A DNA stretch of 64,000 nucleotides, taken from NCBI RefSeq assembly GCF_001571385.1, contig NZ_BCNW01000001.1:2046001-2110000 (forward strand), in the 5' to 3' direction. The position numbers were made by a program, and so were the translations under genes. The DNA is from Methanofollis ethanolicus (GTDB taxonomy: Archaea > Halobacteriota > Methanomicrobia > Methanomicrobiales > Methanofollaceae). Of this stretch, positions 35,684 to 44,189 are shown piece by piece. The notes beneath the pieces are model-generated. The model did no database searches. It was not told the origin of the DNA and worked only from the letters and a program-made list of their open reading frames with translations. Numbering within the stretch: position 1 is the stretch's first letter; each line of letters opens with the position of its first letter.

Positions 35684-35819
35684 CCGGGTTCCCCCACTCT
35701 CCATCCCCGCCTTCCTCTATATAATGGTGTCCGCCATGCCCTCCTGACACCCTCCCGGGAGAAGGATAAAGAGAGCAGAGATCAGATAAAAATAGATATT
35801 CCGTGAGTCTGGTGATTCC

Positions 35820-37235
35820 TTGAAGAGCCCATTTGATGTCGGAGATCCGCGGTATCATCTCTCTGTCACCGCCCTTCTGAGTGCGGTCGTTGCCATGGTC
35901 ATGTTCACCGAGGCGATGCTGGCGCCGGCCCTCCCGGCCATCCAGAACGAGTTCGCCATCTCGGGCGTCCTGAACTCGTGGATCCTGACGATCCCCCTCC
36001 TTGTTGCCGCCATCATCTCGCCGGTCATCGGGAAATGTGGCGACCTCTACGGCAAGAAGAGGATGGTCCTCTTCTCTGTCATCGTCTATGCGGCGGGCGT
36101 CTTCGCGAGCGGGTGGGCCCCGGACATCTGGGTCCTCATCCTGTGTCGGGCAATGCAGGGGGTGGGCCTTGGCGTCCTGCCCCTCGGATACGCCCTGATC
36201 AGGGAGCAGTTCCCGCAGGAAAAGGTCCCTGTCGCCATCGGGACGATCGCCGCGATGTTCGGTGCCGGTGCCTTCCTCGGCATCTTCATCGGTTCCTGGA
36301 TCATCGAGCACTTCGGCTGGAGGATGACCTATCATGTGGCGGCGCCCGTGGTCTTCCTCCTCGTCCTTGCAGCGGTACTTGTCATCGTCCCGTCGCCCCG
36401 CGTCCGGGGTGCGGCGATCGACAGGCCCGGCGTGGTCACCCTCACCCTCTTCCTCCTCTCTGTCGTGCTGGCCCTCACCCTCGGCGGACAGGAAGGGTGG
36501 ACGTCGACGGCGGTCATCGTCTGTGCCGTGCTCGCCGTCCTCTTTGCCGTCCTCTTTGCCCGTGTCGAGAGGCGGTCGCCCGACCCGATGATCGACCCGG
36601 CCATGCTCAGGAAGGCTCCAGTGGTCATCGCGATGACCATCGGGTTTCTCATCTCCATGCTCACCTTCATGGTCATCCAGACTCTCCCCTATCTCATCGA
36701 GAGTCCGACAGGTCTTGGCCTCTCCCACTTTGCTGTTGGTCTGGTGATGATGCCCGGCGCCATCGCCGACATGATCTGCGGCCCCCTCACCGGCGTCTTC
36801 ATCGGGCGGCGAGGAACGCGTGCCGCCATGCTCATCGGGTCTGTACTCTTCGCCGCGGGGGCCGTCTGCTATCTCCTCCTCGACCCCTCGATGGTGACTC
36901 TCGTCCTTGCGGGTATCCTCTTCAATGCCGGGATGTCGGTCACCCTCACCGGCAACACGATCATCGTCGTCAGGTCGGTGCGGCCAGAGGAGACCGGCAT
37001 CGGGACTGCGGTCTACCATACCGCCCAGAACATGGGTGGGATGATCGGTCCGGTGATTGCGGGGATATTCATCTCTCTCCATGTAGTGTCGGTGCCGGGA
37101 TGGGACGCCGCCGTACCCACAGGCGAGGCTTTCACCTCGATATTCGGCCTGATCGTCCTTCTCGCCCTCTTCGTCATCCTCCTTGCCCGGCAGATCCGGG
37201 ACAGCGAGGTGACGGCCGCGGTCCCGGGGAAGTGA
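35820..37235 (+). CDS. MFS transporter, multidrug-efflux type
   Basis: 471 residues, about 14 membrane segments, as in the DHA2 group. Motif A GKCGDLYGKKRMVLFS between helices 2 and 3 and the conserved ALLSAVVAMVMFTEAMLAPALP in helix 1 are clear. The start appears to be TTG 35820, six bases after GGTGAT; no ATG precedes the first helix. Substrate unknown. It stands alone, followed by a MITE-like element. Confidence 0.85.
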   Translation: MKSPFDVGDPRYHLSVTALLSAVVAMVMFTEAMLAPALPAIQNEFAISGVLNSWILTIPLLVAAIISPVIGKCGDLYGKKRMVLFSVIVYAAGVFASGWAPDIWVLILCRAMQGVGLGVLPLGYALIREQFPQEKVPVAIGTIAAMFGAGAFLGIFIGSWIIEHFGWRMTYHVAAPVVFLLVLAAVLVIVPSPRVRGAAIDRPGVVTLTLFLLSVVLALTLGGQEGWTSTAVIVCAVLAVLFAVLFARVERRSPDPMIDPAMLRKAPVVIAMTIGFLISMLTFMVIQTLPYLIESPTGLGLSHFAVGLVMMPGAIADMICGPLTGVFIGRRGTRAAMLIGSVLFAAGAVCYLLLDPSMVTLVLAGILFNAGMSVTLTGNTIIVVRSVRPEETGIGTAVYHTAQNMGGMIGPVIAGIFISLHVVSVPGWDAAVPTGEAFTSIFGLIVLLALFVILLARQIRDSEVTAAVPGK

Positions 37236-37303
37236 TCCGCTGGCCGGGTGAAAGCCTCGCTGAGAGTGTTTGTGAGAGAGGTCATGGATTTCTCTGCTCT
37301 GAG

Positions 37304-37595
37304 GGCTCTGTAGCAATTCGGTTTTAGCGTACCTGTGCCAGGGGGCTGCCGCCCCCCAGCCCCTCGAAAACCTCCGGTTTTCTCATGCTCACTTCGTTCG
37401 CACCCTGCCATCAGGATAGGGGGGTGGAGGGCAATCTCCCTCTTTTGGATATCCGGTCCGTCTTCCCCGGTCCAATCCTGAGCGGGGGTCCGGGGGCAAA
37501 AGTCCCCCGGTGAACAGTACGGGCAGGGGATCCGCGCGTCCCTCCCTGCGATCGCGGGGAGACATCACTCCCGGCATGAGGATTTCAACAGAACC
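37304..37595. mobile_element. MITE-like element (292 bp)
   Basis: Left end GGCTCTGTAGCAATTC and right end GGATTTCAACAGAACC are imperfect inverted copies of the family termini. The interior has the AT hairpin (GAAAACC-TCC-GGTTTTC, 37367-37383) and inverted GC hairpins ending CGGGGGCAAAAGTCCCCCGG. Flanking 8-mers (GCTCTGAG and AAAAAAGT) do not match, so this copy has drifted or recombined. No gene in the gap 37236-37628. Confidence 0.75.
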
Positions 37596-37628
37596 AAAAA
37601 AGTGGGGTCAGGTCGGGCCGCACTCTCC

Positions 37629-38087
37629 CTACCAGGCCTCGACGAAGGCCATCTCTGTATAGAGGTCTTCGAGACGCGCCTTATGCCCCCTTTCCATCTT
37701 CGCCAGTTCGGCGAAGACCCGCTTCTGGGCCGGGTCGGTGCTGAGTTCGGCAAATTGGTCGTACATCTCCATGGCGTCTTCTTCCCTCTTGATGGCATAT
37801 TTCAGGCCGTCAAGGGGCTTCATGTCGGTCGTCGGTTGCGGGCGCTCGAAGGTGGACGAAACCTTGTAGTCCTTCGACTCGTCGAAGTGGAGTTCACCGG
37901 TCTTTCCCGAGAGATAGCCCTCCAGGAGTTTCCTGTGCTGCTTCTCCTCATCCGCAAGTTCCCCAAAGAGCGCCTTCAGGTTTGTGTCTTTCACCTTCTC
38001 CTGGACCGATTCGTAAAAGACATATGCCTCGACTTCTTTGTCGATCGCCTGGGACAGGATTTCCCTGTACATATCAAGTTTCAGCAT
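37629..38087 (-). CDS. ferritin-like / rubrerythrin-type diiron protein
   Basis: About 152 residues of four-helix bundle. The two ExxH-type iron ligand sets are visible: AIDKEVEAYVFYE with ELADEEKQHRKLLEGY, and AIKREEDAMEMYDQFAE with ELAKMERGHKARLEDLY. No rubredoxin domain is present. Such proteins store iron or reduce peroxide in anaerobes. ATG 38087 is chosen because GGGGGG is eight bases upstream. Confidence 0.85.
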   Translation of the reverse strand: MLKLDMYREILSQAIDKEVEAYVFYESVQEKVKDTNLKALFGELADEEKQHRKLLEGYLSGKTGELHFDESKDYKVSSTFERPQPTTDMKPLDGLKYAIKREEDAMEMYDQFAELSTDPAQKRVFAELAKMERGHKARLEDLYTEMAFVEAW

Positions 38088-38210
38088 GGTCATTCCCCCC
38101 TGCACGGGAGACCAGATGACCTCCTGCCATATAGAGTGTTCCCCCGGGAGTGTGCGAGGCCCTTCGCCGCCACCTCAACCTTTTTTTCGGCATAAAACCC
38201 TGACTATAGC

Positions 38211-39104
38211 GTGTCTGCCAGAGGTACGGAATTTTCAGAGGAGCACGCGGCGCTGGTCGGGAAGTTCGAGAGGGCCCTGACCGGAGAGGAGTCGGGTCGG
38301 GCGGCCTGCCTCGCCCTCCGCAGGGTGATCTGCCACTATTACCGGCACCAGGGGCGGAAGATGGCATGGAGGGAGACGACCGACCCGTACAGGATCGTCG
38401 TCTCGGAGGTGATGCTGCAGCAGACAGGGGTGGAGCGGGTCAGGCAGAAATACGCGGAGTTCATCGAGAAATTTCCGGATTTCCCTGCACTCGCCGCGGC
38501 CAAGCAGCGAGACGTCCTTGCTGCCTGGCAGGGTCTCGGCTACAACAGGCGGGCGATCGCCCTCCACCGTTCGGCACGGATCGTCATGGAGACATTCGGC
38601 GGCGCCCTCCCCCGGACGGTCGGGGACCTCGAGTCCCTCCCGGGCATCGGTCAGGCGACGGCCTCGTCGATCGCGGCATTCGCCTTCAATGCCCCGACCG
38701 TCTTCATCGAGACCAACGTCCGCCGCGTCTTCATCCACTTCTTCTTCAGAGGGAAGGAAGGGGTCGCCGATGCCGAGATCCTCCCCCTTGTCGCCGAAAC
38801 TCTCGACCCTGAGCACCCGCGGGAGTTCTACTGGGGGGTGATGGACTACGGCACGATGCTCAAGAAACGGTACCCCAACCCGAACCGGCGAAGCGCCGCC
38901 TATGCCCGCCAGAGTCGGTTCGAAGGGTCTGACCGGCAGGTCAGGGGCCGTGTTCTCAAGGTGCTTCTCAGTGAGGGGCCCATGAATACGGCCGACCTCC
39001 TCGCGGGTCTGGAGGTGGACCGGGAAAAAGGAGAGATCATTCTTCAAAAAATGGTGGCTGAGGGATTTGTAGCGGAAGAGTCGGGAAAGTACCGTCTTCG
39101 GTAG
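38211..39104 (+). CDS. mutY: MutY-type adenine DNA glycosylase without Fe-S cluster
   Basis: 297 residues from GTG 38211. The HhH-GPD core has the catalytic E66 (VSEVMLQQTG) and LPGIGQATASSIAAFAF. Where MutY usually has the catalytic Asp (DGNV), this protein has E167 (FIETNVRRV). The four-cysteine [4Fe-4S] loop after MDYGTMLKK is absent (PNPNRRSAAYARQS instead). The C-terminal 60 residues resemble a winged helix, not the MutT-like domain that reads 8-oxoG. It probably removes A opposite 8-oxoG, but this is a divergent subtype. Confidence 0.8.
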   Translation: MSARGTEFSEEHAALVGKFERALTGEESGRAACLALRRVICHYYRHQGRKMAWRETTDPYRIVVSEVMLQQTGVERVRQKYAEFIEKFPDFPALAAAKQRDVLAAWQGLGYNRRAIALHRSARIVMETFGGALPRTVGDLESLPGIGQATASSIAAFAFNAPTVFIETNVRRVFIHFFFRGKEGVADAEILPLVAETLDPEHPREFYWGVMDYGTMLKKRYPNPNRRSAAYARQSRFEGSDRQVRGRVLKVLLSEGPMNTADLLAGLEVDREKGEIILQKMVAEGFVAEESGKYRLR

Positions 39105-40617
39105 TGTCGTTCCCGACTTTCTCGTCTGCCACTGTTTCGTTTCCGCCGCCATCGTTCTCGGCGGGCACGTCCCCGGTTGCGTTGTCATGCCCTTCACGCC
39201 AGAAGAGGTCGGGCAGGGGCATTTCCTCCTCTCCCACCGGTTCCGTGCCGTTCTCCTCTCCTTCTGCCATCATCCCGTACTTCGTGACAGGGTAGGGGGA
39301 GTATCCCTCGAAGACCAGGCGGTCCTCGGGGTCGTAGCCGATAAACTCTGTCTTCATCACCTCGGCCCTGAGGGGGAACTGATTGATGGCGTCGGGAGCG
39401 ACGGTAACGAGGCGTATGTTCCCGCTGCCGCCGTGGTCCTCGGCCCATTCTTTTTCGACGGTCATCCTGACGGCGACCTGCGGACCGGTGCCCGCGTCCT
39501 GCCTCACGATGCCGGCGATGGCGACGCCGTCGAACTCGTGGGCGATCTCGGGCACATAGTCCTCTCGGTCGAGCAGGAAGGACCTGAGGAGGTAGGGGTC
39601 CTTGTTCTGGCCCGGTTGTTCAGCCGCTGCTATGCTCTTCATCTCCTGGGGTGCCGACATGTTTTCAGGGGCGGGTTCTTCCGGTGTGACGGGTTTGTCC
39701 GCCCCGCGGAGCAGGACCGCTCCTTCTCCGCCTGTCCCTGTCCCGACGGCGATCTCTGTCCCGTCAGGGGTGATCGCTGTCCCGAAGACCGGGTGGCCGA
39801 TGTCATAGGTCCGGACGACCTCGCCGCCACGGGTGAAGAGAGTGACGGTGTGGCCCGAGGACGCCGCGACATATGCCCCGTCAGAGGAAACGGCGACGCC
39901 ATAGACCCTCTCCTGTGTGTTATACTTCCAGAGCGCCGTGCCGTTCCTGTCGAAGAGATACACGAAGTAGTTCAACGACCCGGCGGCGACATAGTCCCCT
40001 TCAGGTGACACGGAGAGACTGGTTACCGCTTTCCCGGTGTCGAAGGTCCAGAGAGGGGTGCCCTGGTTGTCGAAGACAGAAATCAGTGCGTCCTTCCCTC
40101 CCGCGGCGATGACCGACCCGTCGAACGAGAGTGCAAGGGCCTTCGGGTCACCCTCCAGGACCTGTGTCCACCGCCTCTTCCCGTCCGCGGTCAGGAGCAC
40201 GACCTGGTTGTTGTCGTAACCGGCCGCGACATATTTCCCGTCTCCGGAAATGGCCGCACCGAATGCGTAGTAGTCGTCCTCGAACTGGCTTACGATCTTG
40301 CCGTTCCTGTTGAGGACTCTAACCTTGTCCGAGGCGACGGCGATGAGATTCCCGTCATGGGACGCAGACACCTGAAAGACAGGACACCCCGTGGGATAGG
40401 TCCAGAGGTCTTTCCCCGTGCTGTCAAGAAGCACGACCCCCCCGCTCTCCTGAGTCCCCGCGGCAACCAGGCCCCCGTCAGGCGTGATCGATGTGGAGAC
40501 GACCCTGCTTCCGAGTGCTGTTTCCCAGACCGGTTTACCGGTCTCCTCCGCCACGGCGAGAGAGGGGCAGAAGAGGAGGACGATACATGCGAGTGCAATT
40601 GCTTTTTTTTCCAACAT
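39037..40617 (-). CDS. secreted WD40/PQQ-like beta-propeller protein
   Basis: 526 residues. A signal peptide (ALACIVLLFCPSLAVA) precedes at least seven propeller repeats with the core ITPDGxxVAAGT / LFDRNGTxLWKY (residues about 30-300). A C-terminal half of about 220 residues follows with no recognised fold, and the Glu/Asn-rich tail is low complexity. It overlaps the 3' end of mutY by 68 bases tail-to-tail. Probably surface-exposed and binding; no catalytic site seen. Confidence 0.72.
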   Translation of the reverse strand: MLEKKAIALACIVLLFCPSLAVAEETGKPVWETALGSRVVSTSITPDGGLVAAGTQESGGVVLLDSTGKDLWTYPTGCPVFQVSASHDGNLIAVASDKVRVLNRNGKIVSQFEDDYYAFGAAISGDGKYVAAGYDNNQVVLLTADGKRRWTQVLEGDPKALALSFDGSVIAAGGKDALISVFDNQGTPLWTFDTGKAVTSLSVSPEGDYVAAGSLNYFVYLFDRNGTALWKYNTQERVYGVAVSSDGAYVAASSGHTVTLFTRGGEVVRTYDIGHPVFGTAITPDGTEIAVGTGTGGEGAVLLRGADKPVTPEEPAPENMSAPQEMKSIAAAEQPGQNKDPYLLRSFLLDREDYVPEIAHEFDGVAIAGIVRQDAGTGPQVAVRMTVEKEWAEDHGGSGNIRLVTVAPDAINQFPLRAEVMKTEFIGYDPEDRLVFEGYSPYPVTKYGMMAEGEENGTEPVGEEEMPLPDLFWREGHDNATGDVPAENDGGGNETVADEKVGNDTTEDGTFPTLPLQIPQPPFFEE

Positions 40618-40737
40618 ATTCCCCCCGATACTTCACTGTATACCTGAAATAGCAGGATAGATCCTTTCAATTGATATGTAATTAATATTATTATTCTGTC
40701 AAAAGGATGCAGGGAAGAAAAAAGGGGTTTTTCCGCA

Positions 40738-41370
40738 TTATGTTAGCGCAGCAAGCCCGCCATAATTGATAGAATTTGCGAATGCGTACAGGTCGTCTTT
40801 CGAACCTCCGTCAATGTTGACAAGGACGATGATCCTGTCTTTAATCCCGACATAGAGGGCAGATCCGTCAGAAGTCTTGTCGATGTACTCCCATGCCGGG
40901 TTGCCCATCATGGTGATCGATTTCCAGGAGAAATCGCTTGTATCAATGACCGTCGCCATGTCCCACATCTCCCAGTATCCTTCCCTCATGCCGGCCGTGT
41001 CCTGGATGTAGACAGACGCGGTGATGTCGGAGTTGTCCGTCCGGGAGTAGGTGGCCCATGCCGAACTCCAGTCCTCACCATCTGCAGTATAGGTCACGCC
41101 ACTCTTGTCGTCGAGCTGCCAGCCTCCGGGTGCTGCCGGAAGGAATTTCTGGAGTTCTGTGTAGGAGACGGCGGGTACCGATGAGGAGGGGGAGGAGGAA
41201 GAGGGCGACGATGACGCACTGCCGGCATCGCCAGAGGTGGTCTGGGGTGCGGCGGGAGTCTGCTTCTCCGACGCACCGGTACATCCGGCTGCGGATGCCA
41301 TGATAACCATCATCAGAACAATAGAGCTCAATAGCAGAGCCTTTGCATGATTTAGCTGTTCTACGCGCAT
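40738..41370 (-). CDS. secreted lipoprotein of unknown function
   Basis: 210 residues with a signal peptide and lipobox (SAAGC), a Ser-rich linker (about residues 35-65), then a soluble domain of about 140 residues: SYTELQKFLPAAPGGWQLDD... ending NSINYGGLAALT. The architecture is common among methanogen surface lipoproteins. No motif indicates an enzyme. The nearest TATA-like elements lie in the 110-base AT-rich gap upstream. Confidence 0.6.
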   Translation of the reverse strand: MRVEQLNHAKALLLSSIVLMMVIMASAAGCTGASEKQTPAAPQTTSGDAGSASSSPSSSSPSSSVPAVSYTELQKFLPAAPGGWQLDDKSGVTYTADGEDWSSAWATYSRTDNSDITASVYIQDTAGMREGYWEMWDMATVIDTSDFSWKSITMMGNPAWEYIDKTSDGSALYVGIKDRIIVLVNIDGGSKDDLYAFANSINYGGLAALT

Positions 41371-41483
41371 AGTATCACGTTCGCAGCGATATATCCGATC
41401 ATAATATTTATCTGTTGCGCAATGACTTTAGTACGAGGGGGAAATGATTATGCTGGAGAAGATCAAGCACAGCAGGAAGAGAG

Positions 41484-41768
41484 ATGGCCCGGGCAGAGGG
41501 GAAGGGGAAGATCCTTGCCGAGAGCGATCATGTGAGGATGGTCGAGGGGAATGTGTACTTCCCTCCGGATTCGGTCAGGCGCGAGTGCCTGCAGGAGTCG
41601 TCCACCTGGAGCATATGCCCCTGGAAGGGTAAGGCGCACTATTACACGGTCGTCGTGGACGAGGAGGAGAACCCTGACGCCGCCTGGTATTACCCAGAAC
41701 CCAGGCCTGCAGCGAAGCAGATCTGCAATTATGTCGCGTTCTGGAAAGGAGTGAAGGTCGCGGACTGA
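41484..41768 (+). CDS. DUF427 family protein
   Basis: 94 residues matching DUF427: an N-terminal AEGNVYFPPDSV-type strand, then TSTWSICPWKGKAHYY-like SSTWSICPWKGKAHYYTV and the C-terminal VAFWKGVKV. Members are small cytosolic beta-rich proteins of unknown function. The start ATG follows GGAAGAGAG. It lies upstream of the flavin-barrel gene in the same direction, 56 bases apart. Confidence 0.88.
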   Translation: MARAEGKGKILAESDHVRMVEGNVYFPPDSVRRECLQESSTWSICPWKGKAHYYTVVVDEEENPDAAWYYPEPRPAAKQICNYVAFWKGVKVAD

Positions 41769-41824
41769 ATGACAAAAAGAAACTTTTTTATCTGGTGCAA
41801 TGGAGACGCCACTGTGGAGAGAGC

Positions 41825-42301
41825 ATGGAGATTGTAAAGATACCCCGGATGGAGAAAGAAGAGTACGACCAGCTCATTGCCGACGGGTTCATCGCCAGGA
41901 TCGCCTTCCAGGGGGAGAAGTACCCCTATATCGCACCATTCCTCTACATCTTCGACGGCACGTTCCTCTACTTCCTCTCGACAAAGTACGGGCGGAAGAA
42001 CGACCTCTTCAGGAAAAGTCCGTATGTCTCGGTCGAGGTGGAGAAGTTCACCAGAGACCTCTCCTGCTATACCTTTGTGACGATGCAGGGGTACCTCAGG
42101 CAGGAGGAAGACACGATCCAGAAGAAGATCGTCAGGAATGAGTTTGTCAGGATGATCAAGGAGCGGAAACTCTCGACGAATATCCTTGCGGCACTCGGCC
42201 ACCTGCCCGGGGACCCCATCGAGTCTATCGCCTCGGAGGAGCGATCGAACATCTGGAAGCTGACCGGCGTCGTCGATATCGTCGCCCTGAAAAATCTTTG
42301 A
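41825..42301 (+). CDS. FMN-binding split-barrel (pyridoxamine phosphate oxidase-like) protein
   Basis: 158 residues. The N-terminal strand FIARIAFQGEKYPYIAPFLYIFDG and the following YFLSTKYGRKNDLFRKSPYVSVEV match the split-barrel fold that binds FMN or F420/heme; YTFVTMQGYL forms the next strand. Substrate unknown. ATG 41825 is chosen since translation from GTG 41795 would add a non-homologous decapeptide. Confidence 0.82.
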   Translation: MEIVKIPRMEKEEYDQLIADGFIARIAFQGEKYPYIAPFLYIFDGTFLYFLSTKYGRKNDLFRKSPYVSVEVEKFTRDLSCYTFVTMQGYLRQEEDTIQKKIVRNEFVRMIKERKLSTNILAALGHLPGDPIESIASEERSNIWKLTGVVDIVALKNL

Positions 42302-42624
42302 ATGTCAGCGGTCCCTCTCTGAAGGTTCGCTTGGCAGAGGGAGACCTGACACTCTTTTTCTCAAAAATTCTTCCAAGATTTATTTCATGAACAGCGTGAA
42401 CTCATGGGGCATTCTGTGATTTTCGAGTTTATCCCCTCCCATCTCGCATAGATATTTTCCAATTTAATGCTTCGAGGGCGCTATCCCCATATCCGGAGCC
42501 GTGAGCATGCCGAAAATCAAAGATTTTCTCGAACTCGCTATCGCTCGCAGCCCCGGGATCCCAATATCGGGATCGGTGCGGGATGGCGTATGGGAGGATC
42601 GGATCACTTTTATCCAACATCTCT

Positions 42625-42659
42625 ATCCTGAGCGGGGGTCCGGGGGCGTAGTCCCCCGG
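42625..42659. repeat. single GC-rich hairpin repeat unit
   Basis: ATCCTGAGCGGGGGTCCGGG then GGCGTAGTCCCCCGG, the same inverted end module as in the 9.4, 37.3, 52.8 and 53.7 kb elements but without terminal repeats. A hairpin GAAAATC-AAA-GATTTTC (42511-42527) and a CTCGAACTCGCTATCGCTCG block precede it, as in other copies, so the gap from 42302 probably holds a decayed element. Confidence 0.55.
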
Positions 42660-42810
42660 CACTTTACACTCTAATAGACGATTAATGGAGAGAGAATCTC
42701 ATTTACCAACAAAAATTAGCCAGAATCCTATCTCAAAAAATAATTATTCAGAATATTGGGTGTAGAATGCAATATTGCCACATCACAAAATATTGGGGCA
42801 CCTCAATATC

Positions 42811-42830
42811 CTATATAATTAATATATAAT
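42811..42830 (+). promoter_or_regulatory. strong AT-rich promoter with upstream palindromes
   Basis: Overlapping TATA-type boxes (TATATAATTAATATATAAT) sit just downstream of two dyads: GCAATATTGC at 42769-42778 and ATATTGGGGCACCTCAATAT at about 42790-42809. A start near 42840-42852 would transcribe the structured region described next. No conventional gene lies directly downstream. Confidence 0.4.
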
Positions 42831-42844
42831 CAGACCATTATAGT

Positions 42845-43095
42845 ACGGTATACCAGTTACAGCAACCAACGGTCTCAAAAATAACAAGTTACTCCATCTG
42901 GAGCAACAAACTTCGGACTAAATAAGTGACATTGTATAGTCCCTCGCTCCAGATATAACCCTATTGATCACTCCCATCTTCGCTATCGTAACTGTGAAGT
43001 TAAAGGGAGGTGATGCCATAATAAAAGTTATCGAGGCCGGATTTGTTGTCGGAGCGAGCATTGTTCTTATAATATTTATCATAACTCACTTCTAA
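42845..43095 (+). ncRNA. candidate structured RNA or leader with nested stem-loop
   Basis: Two nested perfect stems: ATCTGGAGC (42896-42904) with GCTCCAGAT (42946-42954), enclosing GGACTA (42915-42920) with TAGTCC (42937-42942) and a 16-base loop. The 5' boundary is set only by the promoter at 42811-42830, the 3' boundary only by the end of a small frame. It may be a regulatory RNA or the leader of the small membrane peptide. Confidence 0.3.
42994..43095 (+). CDS. possible 33-residue membrane peptide
   Basis: From GTG 42994 the frame encodes about 33 residues ending in one hydrophobic helix (GFVVGASIVLIIFIITHF). A full GGAGGTGAT site (43006-43014) sits inside the frame, three bases before in-frame ATA codons, so initiation at a non-standard ATA (43018) is conceivable. 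It overlaps the end of the opposing gene by 17 bases. Support is a good ribosome site plus a transmembrane helix only. Confidence 0.3.
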   Translation: MKLKGGDAIIKVIEAGFVVGASIVLIIFIITHF

Positions 43096-43675
43096 CTCTT
43101 TTTTTCCTCTGCCACCTCTTCGCCACGAACGCCCCCATCGCAACGACAAAGATCCCGCCGAGCACCGCCCTGACGACCGGTGCCGTGGTGTCGGTGCCGA
43201 TGAGGAGTGCGTGGACGATGCCCATGACCAGGGCGGCGTACATGAGCATGTGGACGGGCCGCAAGTATGCAGGGACCCGCTGCCTGAGGGCGGCGGCAAG
43301 GACGGCGACGAGGATGAGAACGAGGGCCGGCCGCCCTGCATAGGTCCAGAACTCCACCCCTGTCCAGGTCGAGGGGAGGAGGACCGCAAGGCTCCCGGCC
43401 AGCAGGGCGTAGGAGAGGGGGTGGAGGAAGACGGCGGCAAGGCCGAAGGCGGCGAGGGTGTGGTGGACCGCGAGGAACGGCCTGCCGAAGATCTCCCTGA
43501 TCTCGCGGAGGAAGGGCGACATCGAGGCGGCGATGGCGAGGGCAAGGTAGCCGTTGAGGGCCAGGAGGCGGACGAGAAGAGAGAGGGGGTCGCCGCCGGC
43601 CAGAAGAACGGACGCGCTGACGATGCAGAAGAGCGCCGCTATTCCCCCGGCGAGCACCACGCCCAGCCTCTCCAT
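43079..43675 (-). CDS. ferric reductase-like transmembrane protein
   Basis: 198 residues with about six membrane helices. The order of histidines (AVHHTLAAFGL, VFLHPLSY, RPVHMLMYAALVMGIVHALL) resembles the heme-binding core of ferric-reductase-like or MsrQ/YedZ proteins. No flavin or NAD domain is fused, so an external electron donor is needed. ATG 43675 follows GGGGAGGG; the longer open frame upstream is a shadow of the glycosylase gene. Confidence 0.75.
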   Translation of the reverse strand: MERLGVVLAGGIAALFCIVSASVLLAGGDPLSLLVRLLALNGYLALAIAASMSPFLREIREIFGRPFLAVHHTLAAFGLAAVFLHPLSYALLAGSLAVLLPSTWTGVEFWTYAGRPALVLILVAVLAAALRQRVPAYLRPVHMLMYAALVMGIVHALLIGTDTTAPVVRAVLGGIFVVAMGAFVAKRWQRKKRVRSEL

Positions 43676-43700
43676 GCCCTCCCCTTGCCGCGGTGCTATA

Positions 43701-44189
43701 TCAGGGTTTGCCGGCGGCCGCCAGCCAGAGGGCGACCTTCTCCTCCACCGTGAGGCGAGCATTCGCCGGACTGGTAGAAGGGAGGGAGAGGACGACGATG
43801 CCCGGCATTGCCCATACCTCCGGGTGGACGCGCCTGAGCCACTGCTCCGCCGCCCGGCCGTTGAGGACGACCGTCCGCACCGTCGGGTGGTCGCGGAGAA
43901 ATCCCGGGATGTCGTTGGCCCGTGCGTCCCTGATCGAGGCGTCGCTGCTCCCCTCCCGCCTGCACCCGGCAAGGACGTCCCAGAGGGCGACGCCCTTCTC
44001 CGCAAGCAAAACGATGCGTTCCTCATAGGGGAGGTCTGCCGGTACGCCGAAGGCCCTCTCCATCACCTGCCAGAAGGCGTTCCGCGGGTTCGCGTAGTAC
44101 TCGCCGGCCTGCAGGGAGGCGACGCTCGGGAAACTGCCCAGGATCAGGACACGGGGGTCGCGTCCCGCGGCAGGGAGAAGGCCGCTCAT
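43701..44189 (-). CDS. UDG-superfamily DNA glycosylase (hypoxanthine-DNA glycosylase type)
   Basis: 162 residues. LILGSFPSVASLQAGEYYANPRNAFWQVM matches the family 6 (HDG) active site, with N in NPRNAFW, and the C-terminal LSLPSTSPAN gives the second motif. Such enzymes excise hypoxanthine (from adenine deamination) from DNA. The start overlaps the Tex stop as ATGA. Together with uvrABC on the other strand it makes this a repair-rich neighbourhood. Confidence 0.85.
   Translation of the reverse strand: MSGLLPAAGRDPRVLILGSFPSVASLQAGEYYANPRNAFWQVMERAFGVPADLPYEERIVLLAEKGVALWDVLAGCRREGSSDASIRDARANDIPGFLRDHPTVRTVVLNGRAAEQWLRRVHPEVWAMPGIVVLSLPSTSPANARLTVEEKVALWLAAAGKP

Noticed and set aside
35454-37316. 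620-codon frame antisense to the MFS transporter
   Set aside because: Asp/Arg/Gly-rich shadow of the transporter gene without plausible start or fold.
37296-37603. Target duplication for the 37.3 kb element
   Set aside because: The flanking 8-mers GCTCTGAG and AAAAAAGT do not match.
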